A stretch of DNA of 64,000 nt, from contig PEWE01000010.1 of the NCBI GenBank assembly GCA_002779605.1, positions 33,085 through 97,084 on the forward strand, written 5' to 3'. Shown one piece after another: positions 1-12,098 of the stretch. Every line of letters begins with the position of its first letter. The first letter of the stretch is position 1. Source of the DNA: Zetaproteobacteria bacterium CG06_land_8_20_14_3_00_59_53. GTDB taxonomy: Bacteria; Pseudomonadota; Zetaproteobacteria; Mariprofundales; Mariprofundaceae. The notes beneath the pieces are model-generated. The model ran no database searches and had not been told where the DNA came from. It worked only from the letters and a program-made list of their open reading frames with translations. Both the position numbers and the translations under genes were made by a program.

Positions 1-22
1 GACTTTCCGCCATGTCGATCGG

Positions 23-586
23 CTATTCCTTTCGGGTTTTTTTCTTGATGGCCTTCGCAGCTTTTTTGGCTTCTCCGGCTACCACCTTGGCGGCCTTATT
101 GGCTTCCCGCTCTGTATTCCGGGCCAGCTTTTTGGCTGCCTTCGCGGCCTGCTTCAGCTCTTTTTCTGCGACCTTGGCCAGCTTCTTCGCCTCTTTTTCA
201 GCCTGCTTTTCCGCTCTCAAGGCAGCCTTGGCAATCTTCTTGGCTTCCCTCTCAGCGGCCCTGGCAAGCCTCTTCGCTTCTTTTGCAGCCTGTTTAGCCG
301 CTTTTCCGCTTACTTTGGCGACTTTCTCCGCTCCCGCCTTGACCTGACCGGCCATCTTCTTAGCGCCAGCCTTGATTTGACTCCCCACCGTGTCGTCGCT
401 TATCAGCGCTTCGGCTGCGGCCAGTGTTCTGGCGGCACGCGCCGGTCCGAATCCCGGAACCGTGCACAGTTTTTTCTCGCCACCCTTGAGCAGCGTCTTG
501 ACCGAATCGATGCCGTGCTCTGCCAGCACAGCTGCCGTACTGGCCCCGATGCCCGAAATATCCGTCAACCCATGTTTCATACACAC
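23..586 (-). CDS. Helix-hairpin-helix N-terminus with Lys/Ala-rich histone H1-like tail; putative nucleoid/DNA-binding protein
   Basis: N-term LTDISGIGASTAAVLAEHGIDSVKTLL...VPGFGPARAARTL resembles HhH repeats; C-terminal ~110 aa is almost entirely A/K/E/R. Confidence 0.7.
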   Translation of the reverse strand: MCMKHGLTDISGIGASTAAVLAEHGIDSVKTLLKGGEKKLCTVPGFGPARAARTLAAAEALISDDTVGSQIKAGAKKMAGQVKAGAEKVAKVSGKAAKQAAKEAKRLARAAEREAKKIAKAALRAEKQAEKEAKKLAKVAEKELKQAAKAAKKLARNTEREANKAAKVVAGEAKKAAKAIKKKTRKE

Positions 587-743
587 CCTCCGCGGCCCCT
601 CTGCTCAACCGCACTGGCCAATATAGCCCCCTTGCATCGGCAAACTCAAGTGACACGTGAACCCGGCGTTATCGGATAAACACGAGGAGGCGGGTGTGAA
701 GCACACAGGCAGAGATGTATGATGTCGGCATGAGTCAGCTGCA

Positions 744-938
744 ATGAGCGGTTCGTGGGGTTGTCCGCACGAGGAGCACGGCAAGTGCAACAGGGTGGCC
801 GGACGGGACTGCGACCCCGGCATGAAAGGCTGCACCCTTTCGGGACGATTCACCTTCAGCAATGACGAAAAAAACCGCACCGCAAGACAGAAACAGGAGA
901 TGCGGAAGAAAGACGAACCGCAGGAAGAATCCGACTGA
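744..938 (+). CDS. Small Cys-rich conserved protein (CPHE..GKC..C.PGMKGC motif)
   Basis: 64 aa ORF with four Cys: GCPHEEHGKCNRVAGRDCDPGMKGC then basic tail. Confidence 0.5.
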   Translation: MSGSWGCPHEEHGKCNRVAGRDCDPGMKGCTLSGRFTFSNDEKNRTARQKQEMRKKDEPQEESD

Positions 939-986
939 AAAACCCTTGTCAGGATGTGTCAAAAAGCCCTGAAACCGTTGCGTGGC

Positions 987-1015
987 TTGACACTTTTCGC
1001 AGTCGTACTTATGGT
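987..1015 (+). promoter_or_regulatory. Putative sigma70 promoter upstream of ilvB
   Basis: TTGACA (987-992) - 17 bp - TATGGT (1010-1015), 35 bp before the ilvB start at 1050. Confidence 0.5.
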
Positions 1016-1049
1016 CGCTAGCCAATCAAAAAAGGTGGCGACACATCCC

Positions 1050-2750
1050 ATGAAAATGACCGGCGCGGAAATCCTGGTTGAATGCCTGAAACGAGAAAAC
1101 GTGGATACCATTTTCGGCTATCCGGGCGGCGCCGTACTGCACATTTACGATGCCATCTTCAAGCAGGATGCCATCAAACATTATCTGGTGCGCCACGAAC
1201 AGGCTGCGCTGCATTCGGCCAACGGCTATGCGCGCGTATCCGGTAAATGCGGTGTCGCGCTGGTGACCTCAGGCCCCGGCGCCACCAATGCCGTGACCGG
1301 TCTTGCCGATTCACTGGCCGATTCGATTCCCACCGTGTGCATTTCCGGGCAGGTGCCGTCCAGCCTGATCGGCAACGATGCCTTTCAGGAAGCCGATGTC
1401 GTTGGCATTACCCGCTCGGCCACCAAGCACAATTTCCTGGTCAAGCGCGTGGAGGACATTGCACTGATCGTGCGCCAGGCCTTCCACATCGCCACCACCG
1501 GCCGCCCCGGCCCTGTGCTGATCGATATCCCCAAGGATATCAGCGGCGAAAGCTGCGAGTTCATCTGGCCCGAGAAGGTGGAGATGCGCTCCTACAAGCC
1601 GGTGACCCACGGCCATCCCGGCCAGATCAAGCGCGCGGTGAAATCCATGCTGTCGGCCAAGCGGCCGGTGCTGTACACCGGTGGCGGCATCCTCAATTCC
1701 GTCGGCAGCGCCGCCATGCTCAGGGAGCTTTCGCATGCCCTGAATGCCCCGGTGACCAATACCCTGATGGGTCTGGGCGGCATGCCGCACGACGACCCGC
1801 ATTTCCTCGGCATGCTCGGCATGCACGGCACCTTCGAGGCCAATATGGCGGTATCGCATTGCGACCTGCTGGTCGCCATCGGCGCGCGCTTTGACGATCG
1901 TGTGACCGGTCGCCTCGATGCCTTCGCACCCGATGCCAAGGTCATCCATATCGACATCGATCCGTCTTCCATCTCCAAGAATATCCATGCGCATCTGCCG
2001 ATCGTGGGCGATGTCGGCGAGGTGCTCAAGCAGCTGCTTGAGGAAATCGCCCGCCGCGACGGCAAGCCGAATGAAGCCGCTCTGACGCTGTGGTGGGAAC
2101 AGATCAACCAGTGGCGCTCCAGGGATTCGCTCGGCTTTGTGCAGGATGCGGACGGCCCGATCAAACCGCAGACCGTGGTTCGTATGGTGCATGAGAAGAC
2201 CAGGGGCAATGCCATTGTCGCCACCGACGTCGGTCAGCATCAGATGTGGGCTGCACAATTCTACGGCTTCAACCGGCCGCACCGCTGGCTGACCTCGGGC
2301 GGCCTGGGCACCATGGGCTACGGACTCCCCGCCGGTATCGGCGCGCAGGTGGCCATGCCTGAAGAGAAGGTGATCGTCTTTACCGGTGATTCCTCGATCC
2401 AGATGTGCAGCCAGGAATTCTCCACCGCCTTCCAGTACAATCTGCCGGTGATCGTGATCATTCTGAACAACGGCTATATGGGCATGGTGCGCCAGTGGCA
2501 GGAGATGTTCTACGAATCCCGCTATTCGCAGTCGTATTTCGATTCCCTGCCGGACTTTGTGAAGATGGCCGAGACCTACGGCGGCACCGGCATCCGCGTG
2601 GACAGCCTGGAAGAATTGAGCCCGGCGCTGGACAAGGCGCTGGCCTCGCATGACCAGTTCATTATTCTCGATGTGGCGGTTTCCAAGGAGGAAAACGTGT
2701 TCCCGATGGTTCCTGCCGGTGCGGCGTTGAACGAGATGGTGCTGTCATGA
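1050..2750 (+). CDS. ilvB: Acetolactate synthase large subunit
   Basis: ThDP enzyme motifs (TSGPGATNAVTGLADS, GDSSIQMCSQE..NNGYMGMVRQWQ); start refined from the 954 ORF to MKMTGAEILVE. Confidence 0.95.
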   Translation: MKMTGAEILVECLKRENVDTIFGYPGGAVLHIYDAIFKQDAIKHYLVRHEQAALHSANGYARVSGKCGVALVTSGPGATNAVTGLADSLADSIPTVCISGQVPSSLIGNDAFQEADVVGITRSATKHNFLVKRVEDIALIVRQAFHIATTGRPGPVLIDIPKDISGESCEFIWPEKVEMRSYKPVTHGHPGQIKRAVKSMLSAKRPVLYTGGGILNSVGSAAMLRELSHALNAPVTNTLMGLGGMPHDDPHFLGMLGMHGTFEANMAVSHCDLLVAIGARFDDRVTGRLDAFAPDAKVIHIDIDPSSISKNIHAHLPIVGDVGEVLKQLLEEIARRDGKPNEAALTLWWEQINQWRSRDSLGFVQDADGPIKPQTVVRMVHEKTRGNAIVATDVGQHQMWAAQFYGFNRPHRWLTSGGLGTMGYGLPAGIGAQVAMPEEKVIVFTGDSSIQMCSQEFSTAFQYNLPVIVIILNNGYMGMVRQWQEMFYESRYSQSYFDSLPDFVKMAETYGGTGIRVDSLEELSPALDKALASHDQFIILDVAVSKEENVFPMVPAGAALNEMVLS

Positions 2751-3244
2751 GGCATACCATTTCCATTCTTGTTGAAAACGAATTCGGTGTGCTGACCCGT
2801 GTGGCGGGCCTGTTCTCAGCGCGCGGTTATAATATCGAAACCCTGAATGTGGCACCGAGCCTCGACGCCACGGTCAGCCGCATGACGCTGGTGACGCGCG
2901 GCGACGAACGCGTGATCGAGCAGATCAAGAAGCAGCTGAACAAGCTGATTCCGGTGATCAAGGTCGAGGATATCTCGCATCTGGTGCACATCGAACGCGA
3001 GATGCTGCTGGTCAAACTGGCGACATCGGCCGACAACCGCGCAGCGCTGGTCAGTCTGGCCGAGGAGATGCGCGCCAAGGTCGTCGATCATATCGACATC
3101 GGCTATCTGACGCTGGAGCTGACCGGTTCGTGCGACGAACTGGATGGCTTTCTGCAGCAGGTCGAATCTTACGGCATCATCGAGATGACACGCACCGGCC
3201 CGGTCGGCATGCGTCGCGGGGCCGAAGGCTTTACCGTCGATTAA
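2747..3244 (+). CDS. ilvH: Acetolactate synthase small subunit
   Basis: ACT domain MRHTISILVENEFGVLTRVAGLFSARGYNIETLNVAP; overlaps ilvB by 4 nt. Confidence 0.95.
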   Translation: MRHTISILVENEFGVLTRVAGLFSARGYNIETLNVAPSLDATVSRMTLVTRGDERVIEQIKKQLNKLIPVIKVEDISHLVHIEREMLLVKLATSADNRAALVSLAEEMRAKVVDHIDIGYLTLELTGSCDELDGFLQQVESYGIIEMTRTGPVGMRRGAEGFTVD

Positions 3245-4404
3245 TCACGCTGCTGCAACCAGTCTGCAGCAGCGGCCACGGTGATGAACGAGCCGAGTAC
3301 CAGATAACGGCCATCCGGCCTGCCTGTTTCCTTCTCCATGGCTTCGCGAACCGATGCATAACTGGCATCCGCCCGCGCATCCGGTCTGCCGCTGATCAAG
3401 CGGCGGGTCAGTCCGCGCAACAGCGGCAGCGAATCGCTCAGATCACGATCCTCGCGGGTGAACACGAACACCGCGTCGAACCCGGGCATGCCTGAAAGGG
3501 TCGGCATCAGGGCATCCACCGCATGCCGGTTGTGCGCTGCATCAAGCAGGAAGCTTTGGGCCGCAACACGGATCTCCTGCAAACGCCCCGGCACCTGCAC
3601 ACCGGCGACAGCCCGGCGCATATCTTCTGTAACCCGTTGCGCATTCCCCAGCACCCCGCCCGATTGCAGGGCCGATAAGGCGGCCAGCACCAGCGCAGCG
3701 TTGGTCTGCTGGTGCGCGCCCTGCATCGCAAGCTTCAGGCCGGCAGGCTGCATGGCGTAAACCACAGACGGCGCCATCGCATCCACCACCTGCCGCACCT
3801 CTGCCGATTGCGGCGCACTCAGGCACCAGCGGCATCCGGCAAACACATGCGCCTTTTCAAAGGCGATGTCCTTCAGGGCATCACCCAGCCATGCCTGATG
3901 ATCCAGCGCTACCGGGGTCAGCAGGGCCATCTCTGCAGGCACTGCAGTGGTTGCATCCAGCCTTGCACCGACACCTGCTTCCAGTATCTCGACATCCACC
4001 CGCGCATCGGAAAAACATTGCAGGGCGATTGCCGTAGCCACCTCGAAATAGGATGCACCGATCTGCATGGCACGCTCGACGACCGGCGGCAGCAGGCGCA
4101 GCAGCTCTGCATCCGTCACCAGCTCACCGGCAACACGGATGCGTTCATTGAAGCGGTGGATATGCGGGGAGGTGTACAGGGCGACCTTCAGGCCGGCAGC
4201 GGAGAGACCTGCTGCCAGCATATGGGCCGTCGAGCCCTTGCCGTTGGTGCCGGCGATGCGGATGCGCAGGGCCGGACGATGCAATGGCATCCCAGACAAC
4301 AGATCAAGCATGCGCGCATGTCCGGGCTTGTAATCACGGTCGGCGGCGGGCGCACCGAGACCGCTCAGCCAGTCCTCAACGCTGCCTTTGCCATGCATGA
4401 TCAT
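3241..4404 (-). CDS. folC: Folylpolyglutamate/dihydrofolate synthase
   Basis: AGTNGKGSTAHML Mur-ligase P-loop; FolC-like; upstream accD. Confidence 0.9.
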   Translation of the reverse strand: MIMHGKGSVEDWLSGLGAPAADRDYKPGHARMLDLLSGMPLHRPALRIRIAGTNGKGSTAHMLAAGLSAAGLKVALYTSPHIHRFNERIRVAGELVTDAELLRLLPPVVERAMQIGASYFEVATAIALQCFSDARVDVEILEAGVGARLDATTAVPAEMALLTPVALDHQAWLGDALKDIAFEKAHVFAGCRWCLSAPQSAEVRQVVDAMAPSVVYAMQPAGLKLAMQGAHQQTNAALVLAALSALQSGGVLGNAQRVTEDMRRAVAGVQVPGRLQEIRVAAQSFLLDAAHNRHAVDALMPTLSGMPGFDAVFVFTREDRDLSDSLPLLRGLTRRLISGRPDARADASYASVREAMEKETGRPDGRYLVLGSFITVAAAADWLQQRD

Positions 4405-4438
4405 CGCTCAGGAAGCAGGCGTGCCTGCGGAAAAGGTC

Positions 4439-5308
4439 TCAGCCGACCTGCCGGTAGGGGCGCTCGGTCAGCTTGTCGAGCGTCAGCTTCAGATAGACGG
4501 GCAGTTCACGGCGATCCACGATGGCATCGATCAGCCCGTGCTCGACCAGGAACTCGGCGGACTGGAAGCCCTTGGGCAGCTCCTGATTCACGGTTTCGCG
4601 GATCACGCGCGGACCGGCGAAGCCGATCAGCGCACCCGGTTCGGCCAGCACCACATCACCCAGCCAGGCCATCGAAGCGGACACGCCGCCCATCGTCGGA
4701 TGGGTCAGGATGCAGATGAACGGAATACCTGCCTGCTGCAGCTTCTTGGCAGCTGCGGAGGTCTTGGCCATCTGCATCAGGGAAAGTACACCCTCCTGCA
4801 TACGCGCACCACCGGAGGCAGCCACCAGCAGGAAGGGACAACCGCGCTCCAGCGATCGCTCCATGCCGCGTACGATCTTTTCACCCACCACCGAGCCCAT
4901 GCTGCCGCCCATGTAGGAGAATTCGAAGATAGAGGCGGAGACGGTATGCCCGCCGATATCGCCGAGGTAGTTGTGCACCGCATCCTCGGCACCGGCCTTC
5001 TTATCGGCATCACGCACACGGTCTTTGTATTTCTTCTTGTCGCGGAAATCCAGCGGATCCTGCGAGCGCAGGCCGGCATCCATCGCCTCGAAGGTACCCT
5101 CATCGAACAGGGAAGCGGCGCGCACAGCAGCCGGGATACGATGATGATGCCCGCATTTCGGGCAGACCATCAGGCTGCGCTCCATCTCCTTGTTGTAGAT
5201 GGCCACCGAGCAATCGGGACACTTGATCCAAAGTCCTTCAGGCGTTGCCGAACGGGCACCGCCAAGGATGTTCTTCGGGCTTTCAATCAAACGGGTGATC
5301 CAGTTCAT
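4439..5308 (-). CDS. accD: Acetyl-CoA carboxylase carboxyltransferase subunit beta
   Basis: CPDCSVAIYNKEMERSLMVCPKCGHHHRI zinc ribbon and carboxyltransferase motifs. Confidence 0.95.
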   Translation of the reverse strand: MNWITRLIESPKNILGGARSATPEGLWIKCPDCSVAIYNKEMERSLMVCPKCGHHHRIPAAVRAASLFDEGTFEAMDAGLRSQDPLDFRDKKKYKDRVRDADKKAGAEDAVHNYLGDIGGHTVSASIFEFSYMGGSMGSVVGEKIVRGMERSLERGCPFLLVAASGGARMQEGVLSLMQMAKTSAAAKKLQQAGIPFICILTHPTMGGVSASMAWLGDVVLAEPGALIGFAGPRVIRETVNQELPKGFQSAEFLVEHGLIDAIVDRRELPVYLKLTLDKLTERPYRQVG

Positions 5309-5330
5309 GGATAAAACTCCTAATAGCGAC

Positions 5331-6116
5331 CTAAAGCAGCAATTCGTCCACCTGCGTCAGCATGCGCAGATGGGGGAGGAACAGCGAGCCGACCTCGGAG
5401 GTCAGCACATCCAGCGTTTCAGGCTTCATATGATACAGGTAAACAGGCACCGCGCCGAGGCGCTCGAACTTGGCCAATTCGGCAGCCATGCCGTTGGGGG
5501 TGAGATGTCCGCTGCGTCTGGCCAGATCCTCATAGGCATTGGGAAACGAGCAATCGATCACCACACCCTTCAGATTCGGCTGGGCGTTGGCAACCTCCCA
5601 GATGCGGTCCGTGCTGCCGGTGTCGGCGGTGTAGATGAACTGTTTATCGTCCTGCTCGATCAGAAAGCCGGTACAGGGGACAGGATGATTCACCGGAATG
5701 GCGGTGACCTTCACACCGTCCACCTCGACGGTCTGTCCGGCCTCGATCGGCTCGAACACCAGGATCGGATCACTGAGCGAAGGGATGCGCGTAAAATCCG
5801 GCCAGACGCGGTTGTTGAAGAAATCGTTGCGCATCACCTCGATGTTCTCCGGCAGGCTGTGCACCACGATCTGGCGGTTGGTGTCGGCTCCGCCCATGCG
5901 CTTCAGGGAGCGGTTATCGGCGAGGAATGCGATATCCTTGATATGGTCGAGATGGGTGTGGGAGATAAAGATGTGCCGGATGGCGAACTGGTCTTCCAGA
6001 TCCAGCGCCTCGGTCGGCGAGCCGGCATCCAGCAGAATCGAATCGTTGATCAGAAACGAGGTCAGATGGAATCCGAGCAGCTGTCCGCCGTAACAACCCA
6101 GCACCTTGATTTTCAC
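5331..6116 (-). CDS. MBL-fold metallohydrolase (RNase Z / class II phosphodiesterase-like)
   Basis: ISHTHLDHIKDIAFL metal-binding motif, LLDAGSP. Confidence 0.75.
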   Translation of the reverse strand: MKIKVLGCYGGQLLGFHLTSFLINDSILLDAGSPTEALDLEDQFAIRHIFISHTHLDHIKDIAFLADNRSLKRMGGADTNRQIVVHSLPENIEVMRNDFFNNRVWPDFTRIPSLSDPILVFEPIEAGQTVEVDGVKVTAIPVNHPVPCTGFLIEQDDKQFIYTADTGSTDRIWEVANAQPNLKGVVIDCSFPNAYEDLARRSGHLTPNGMAAELAKFERLGAVPVYLYHMKPETLDVLTSEVGSLFLPHLRMLTQVDELLL

Positions 6117-6931
6117 ACACTACCCCCGTTGCCCATCGCCTTCCGCATGGCGGCACAAGTTTTGTCCAAAGCCGCGAGCATAGCAGGTTCATCACCGGCA
6201 TGGTCTGCGATGCAACTCACAAAATGGCTGCCGATGACCACACCGTCGGCAAAGGCTGCGACTGCGGCAGCCTGCTCAGGTGTCTTTATACCGAAACCGA
6301 CACAAATCGGCAATCCGGACTGGCTATGTAATGATTCGACCTGAGTGCGGATATCCGCAACCGAGCCCATCTCCGCACCGGTGATGCCGGTCAGCGAAAC
6401 ATAATAGATAAAGCCGCTGGCGGTCTTTGCCGCCAGTTCGCGGCGCGCGGCCGACGAGGTCGGTGCGACCAGCCGGATACTGTGCAGGGCATGCGCCAGC
6501 AGTGCGGCATCCAGATCGCCGGATTCCTCTGGCGGGATATCCACGATCAGCACACCATCGGCGCCGGCCAGTGCCGCCTGATCGGCGAACTGCCGGTAAC
6601 CCATGGCATAGGCGATATTGGCATAGCCCATCAGCACGATACCGGCCTCGGGGCGGGCCTTGCGGACGGTCATGCACAGATGGAACACATCGTGCATCTT
6701 CGTGCCGGCCTCCAGCGAACGCTCGCTGGCAGCCTGAATGGTCGGACCATCGGCCATCGGGTCGGAGAAGGGCATACCGATCTCAAGAATGTCTGCATGA
6801 CCGGCCAGCACATGCAGCAACTTCTCTGAGGCGGCGGGATTCGGATCGCCGGCGGTCAGATAACCGACCAATGCAGCCCGCTGCTCGGATTTGCAGCGTT
6901 CGAAACAGTTTTTCAGGCGGTCCAGACTCAT
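6113..6931 (-). CDS. trpA: Tryptophan synthase alpha subunit
   Basis: [25 protein letters not shown]; adjacent trpB. Confidence 0.95.
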   Translation of the reverse strand: MSLDRLKNCFERCKSEQRAALVGYLTAGDPNPAASEKLLHVLAGHADILEIGMPFSDPMADGPTIQAASERSLEAGTKMHDVFHLCMTVRKARPEAGIVLMGYANIAYAMGYRQFADQAALAGADGVLIVDIPPEESGDLDAALLAHALHSIRLVAPTSSAARRELAAKTASGFIYYVSLTGITGAEMGSVADIRTQVESLHSQSGLPICVGFGIKTPEQAAAVAAFADGVVIGSHFVSCIADHAGDEPAMLAALDKTCAAMRKAMGNGGSV

Positions 6932-8154
6932 GCCTTTTCCCCTTTTCCGAATACCTTCATCACCGTATCCAGATCCTTGTCACCACGGCCGGACAAATTC
7001 ACCAGAATCATCTGATCAGGAGTCATGGTCGATGCCATACGCATCGCAGCCGCCAATGCATGGCTGGATTCGAGTGCCGGCAGGATACCCTCGGTATGAG
7101 CCAGACGCTTGAATGCCTGCAGTGCCTGATCATCCGTGGCCGAATCCAGCTCCAGACGTCCGGCATCGTACATCGCCGCTAGCTCAGGGCCGACGCCGGG
7201 ATAATCCAGTCCGGCTGAAATACTGTGCGTGCCGTTGATCTGCCCTTCACTATTCTCCAGCAGGTAGGTGAGGTTGCCATGCAGGATACCGGGGCGACCG
7301 GCCAGCATCGAGGCGGCATGTTGTCCGGTCTCAAGCCCGTAACCGGCAGCCTCCACGGCAACTAGGCGAATATTGTCGTCACGCAACGGGTGCAGCAGGC
7401 CCATAGCATTCGAGCCACCGCCAACACATGCCATTGCCACATCCGGCAGACGCCCGAACTGCTCAAGGAACTGAGCGCGCGCCTCCTGACCGATCACCGC
7501 ATGGTACTGCCGGACCATCAACGGATATGGGTGCGGACCGGCTACAGTGCCGATGATGTAAAAGGTGGTTTCACAACTTGCCACCCAGTCACGCAGCGCT
7601 TCATTGAGCGCATCCTTCAACGTGCCTGAGCCGCAATCCACAGGAATAACGCGCGCCCCGAGCAACTCCATGCGGAATACATTGGGGGCCTGACGTCGCA
7701 TATCCTCGCGACCCATATAGACATCGCACTGCATATCGAACATCGCCGCCACGGTAGCCGTGGCCACACCATGCTGACCGGCGCCGGTTTCGGCGATCAC
7801 GCGCTTCTTGCCCATACGCTGTGCGAGCAGGCCCTGACCGATGGTGTTGTTGATCTTGTGTGCCCCTGTATGCGTCAGGTCCTCGCGCTTGAGAATGATC
7901 TGCGCACCGCCGATGGCACGCGACAGATGCTCGGCATGATACAGCGGTGTGGGTCGCCCGACGTACTGCTGCAAAAGACGCAGCCGCTCTGCCTGAAAGG
8001 ATTCATCCTCCCATGAGGCATGGAAGGCAGCTTCCAGCTCGGCCAGCGGCCCCATCAGGGTTTCTGCTGCATACTTGCCACCGAAGCGGCCGAAATGACC
8101 GCCGATATCGGGCATATGCCGCATTTCCATATCGTACATCGTCTGTTCGCTCAT
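6928..8154 (-). CDS. trpB: Tryptophan synthase beta subunit
   Basis: [22 protein letters not shown] motif; start chosen at MSEQTMYD. Confidence 0.95.
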   Translation of the reverse strand: MSEQTMYDMEMRHMPDIGGHFGRFGGKYAAETLMGPLAELEAAFHASWEDESFQAERLRLLQQYVGRPTPLYHAEHLSRAIGGAQIILKREDLTHTGAHKINNTIGQGLLAQRMGKKRVIAETGAGQHGVATATVAAMFDMQCDVYMGREDMRRQAPNVFRMELLGARVIPVDCGSGTLKDALNEALRDWVASCETTFYIIGTVAGPHPYPLMVRQYHAVIGQEARAQFLEQFGRLPDVAMACVGGGSNAMGLLHPLRDDNIRLVAVEAAGYGLETGQHAASMLAGRPGILHGNLTYLLENSEGQINGTHSISAGLDYPGVGPELAAMYDAGRLELDSATDDQALQAFKRLAHTEGILPALESSHALAAAMRMASTMTPDQMILVNLSGRGDKDLDTVMKVFGKGEKA

Positions 8155-8167
8155 CACTCTGGCCTGC

Positions 8168-8863
8168 TCAATCGATTGCTCCATTGCTGCGCACAGCGGC
8201 GCCCGGAAGATCATTCATCACCACAGCATCAATAAAACGCTGCATTTTTCCCGCATGCTTGATGCCGGGGAAAACTTCGACGGCGGAGGATACATCCAGC
8301 GCATGCCATTGGCGAACAGCCAGTGCCTGAGCGACATTATCCGCATGCAGACCGCCGGCCAGAATCAAAGGGTGGGCATGCTGTACATGCCGCACCAGTT
8401 CCCAATCGAAGCTGCAGCCTGTACCCCCATAGACACCGGGCGGGGCCTTGGCATCCAGCAGCACCGGACAATCGTAATCGGCGATGCGCGCCGTATCCGC
8501 CGCATCACGCACCGCTACCGCCTTGATGACCCTGCGCGTCTGCGCGGCACAGAAGGCCGGCGTCTCATCGCCATGCAACTGCAGCACATCCAGCGGACAG
8601 GTCTGCAGAACGGCATTGATCTCGTCCTGCACGGCATTCACAAACAGACCGACAGCACTCACGAATGGCGGCAGGGCACGGATGATGCCGGCAGCCGCAG
8701 ATGGCTCGATATAGCGCGGGGAAGCAGCATAAAACACAAAGCCGAGCGCATCCGCACCGAGTCCGGCGGCGCATAGTGCATCCTCAATTCGCGTGATGCC
8801 ACACACCTTGATCCGGGTGCGCAGCTGCGGCTCCACACCGCTCCGGGTATTGTTCATCCGCAT
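8168..8863 (-). CDS. trpF: Phosphoribosylanthranilate isomerase
   Basis: [28 protein letters not shown]; the longer 9505 start in the ORF track is not supported because it runs antisense into argD. Confidence 0.9.
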   Translation of the reverse strand: MRMNNTRSGVEPQLRTRIKVCGITRIEDALCAAGLGADALGFVFYAASPRYIEPSAAAGIIRALPPFVSAVGLFVNAVQDEINAVLQTCPLDVLQLHGDETPAFCAAQTRRVIKAVAVRDAADTARIADYDCPVLLDAKAPPGVYGGTGCSFDWELVRHVQHAHPLILAGGLHADNVAQALAVRQWHALDVSSAVEVFPGIKHAGKMQRFIDAVVMNDLPGAAVRSNGAID

Positions 8864-8959
8864 CACACTAGGCAACTGCCGATAGCTTGAAAAGCGCCGG
8901 AAAAGGTGACTGCAAGCAGAATCGTGCGTTTTCGCCGATAAGCCTTTAAGATTGCGGCG

Positions 8960-10161
8960 ATGAAGCAAACAGCAACACCATTCGACCCCGCCATGTCCGT
9001 CATGCCGACCTATGCCCGCTACCCGCTCACCCTGGTCAGCGGCAAGGGTAGCCGGGTGTGCGATGATGCCGGCCGCGAATACCTCGATTTCATTTCGGGC
9101 ATCGCCGTGAACACCCTTGGTCACGCGAATCCGCAACTGGCTGAAGCCATCTGCAGACAGGCAGGCAGCATGCTGCACTGCTCCAACCTGTTCCATATTC
9201 CGCAACAGCAGCAGCTGGCCGCAAGACTGACCGCGCTTGCCGGACTGGGGCGTGCTTTTTTCTGCAATTCCGGTGCCGAGGCCAATGAAGGCGCGATCAA
9301 AATCGCCCGCAAGTATTTTTATGACAAGGGATCGAAACGGCGCACGGTGATCACCGCGACCCAGTCGTTCCACGGCCGGCTTATTTCCACGCTGACCGCA
9401 ACCGGCCAGGACAAGGTGAAGATCGGATTCGATCCGCTGCCGCCAGGCTTTGTTCATGTGCCGCTCAACGACATCGCGACTCTGAAAAGCACTGTCAACG
9501 AACACACGGCAGCCATCATGCTGGAGCCATTACAGGGAGAGGGCGGTGTCAATATCGCCAACGCCGGATACCTGCAGGCTGTGCGGGCCTTATGCGACGA
9601 ACATGGCATCCTGTTGATGCTTGATGAAATCCAGACCGGCATCGGTCGCTGCGGCACGATGTTCGCCTTCGAGCAGGCCGGCATCCGGCCGGACATCCTG
9701 ACGCTTGCCAAGGGTTTGGGTGGCGGCGTGCCGATCGGCGCGATGTTGGCTTCTGAATCGGTGGCCGCATCCTTCGGGCCGGGCACGCATGGTTCCACCT
9801 TCGGCGGCAACCCGTTGTCATGCACGGCGGCACTGACGGTGCTCGATGTCATCGAGCAGCAGGACATGCTGGACAATTGCAGGCAGCGCGGTGCACAACT
9901 GAAACAAGGACTTGCAGCCCTGCAGGCGGAATTCCCGATCATCCGCGAAGTACGCGGTGCAGGCCTGCTGGTCGGCGCCGCCCTGGATGAGGCTTGCGGC
10001 ATCACGGCTGCAGATATCATCACCGCCTGCCGTGAAGGCGGCCTGCTCATTCTTCCGGCAGGTCCGCATGTGCTGCGACTGCTGCCACCGCTGAACGTCA
10101 CGGCCGCCGACATCGATGAGGCGCTGGCCAAGCTTGCCGCCGCCCTCAAAGGAGTTTCCGC

Positions 10162-10165
<4 letters not shown>
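8960..10165 (+). CDS. argD: Acetylornithine aminotransferase
   Basis: Class III aminotransferase motifs; followed by argF. Confidence 0.93.
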
Positions 10166-11067
<902 letters not shown>

Positions 11068-11119
11068 TTCCGAACATGTTCAACGCGCCCCAGGCGGCGC
11101 ACCAAGAGGAGCTCATATC

Positions 11120-12007
11120 ATGGAACACGGTCAAGCCCGGGCCAAAACACTGCTGGAAGCGCTGCCCTATCTGCAACGCTATGCAGGACAGAGCATCGTC
11201 ATCAAATACGGCGGCAATGCGATGGTCGAAGAGTCGCTGAAGAGCGATTTCGCGCGCGACATCGTGCTGCTCAAGCAGGTCGGCATTCATCCGGTGGTGG
11301 TGCATGGCGGTGGCCCGCAGATCGGCCAACTGCTCAAAAAGATCGGCAAGCAGAGCGAATTCATCCAAGGCATGCGGGTCACCGACAGGGAAACCATGGA
11401 CATCGTGGAGATGGTGCTGGCCGGTCTGGTGAACAAGGAGATCGTGGCCAACATCAATGCCAGCGGAGGCCGCGCCGTGGGCCTGTCCGGCAAGGACGGC
11501 GGCCTGATCTGCGCGCGCAAAATGGTATTCGAGAAAGATGCGCCGGAACTGGATGTGCCGGAGATCATTGATCTCGGTCATGTGGGCAGCGTGCACCACA
11601 TCAACCCCGAGATCCTGCACATGCTGGAGAAGGACCGTTTCATTCCGGTGATCGCCCCGGTGGGCTACCACAAGGACGAGCGCAGCAGCTACAACATCAA
11701 TGCCGATCTGGTGGCCGGCGCCATCGCGCAGGCCATCGGTGCAGCCAAGCTCATCCTGCTCACCGATGTGGCGGGCGTGCTGGACGAGAACAAGCAACTG
11801 CAGTCCACTCTCACCGGTGACCAGGTAACCGCCTGGATGCAACGCGGCATCATCAGCGGCGGCATGATCCCCAAGGTGAACTGCTGCATGGATGCCATTG
11901 CACACGGCGTGGCCAAGGCGCATATCATCGACGGGCGCATCCCGCACTCCCTGCTGCTGGAGATCCTCACCGACGAGGGCGTGGGCACGGCCTTCTCGCC
12001 GGACTAA
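11120..12007 (+). CDS. argB: Acetylglutamate kinase
   Basis: [24 protein letters not shown]; start at MEHGQARAK. Confidence 0.95.
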   Translation: MEHGQARAKTLLEALPYLQRYAGQSIVIKYGGNAMVEESLKSDFARDIVLLKQVGIHPVVVHGGGPQIGQLLKKIGKQSEFIQGMRVTDRETMDIVEMVLAGLVNKEIVANINASGGRAVGLSGKDGGLICARKMVFEKDAPELDVPEIIDLGHVGSVHHINPEILHMLEKDRFIPVIAPVGYHKDERSSYNINADLVAGAIAQAIGAAKLILLTDVAGVLDENKQLQSTLTGDQVTAWMQRGIISGGMIPKVNCCMDAIAHGVAKAHIIDGRIPHSLLLEILTDEGVGTAFSPD

Positions 12008-12098
12008 CGCAAGCGCAATAGATTTCCCTGCGAACGAGGCTAGCATGCCGCGTCGCGATCAAGGTGCCGCCGACGGCGGCGCAATCCAAGGAGTTTTC

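Noticed and set aside
12-347. 111-aa + strand ORF rich in Ala/Ser/Phe
   Set aside because: Antisense mirror of the Lys/Ala-rich tail encoded on the minus strand; low-complexity artefact.
1311-2651. 446-aa minus-strand ORF opposite ilvB
   Set aside because: Antisense of a clear acetolactate synthase; His/Gly-rich shadow ORF typical of GC-rich coding DNA.
8864-9505. N-terminal extension of the trpF ORF
   Set aside because: Runs antisense through argD and the intergenic gap; TrpF proper begins at ~8863.
11892-12098. 5' extension of the argG ORF
   Set aside because: Overlaps argB out of frame; ArgG starts at [12 protein letters not shown].
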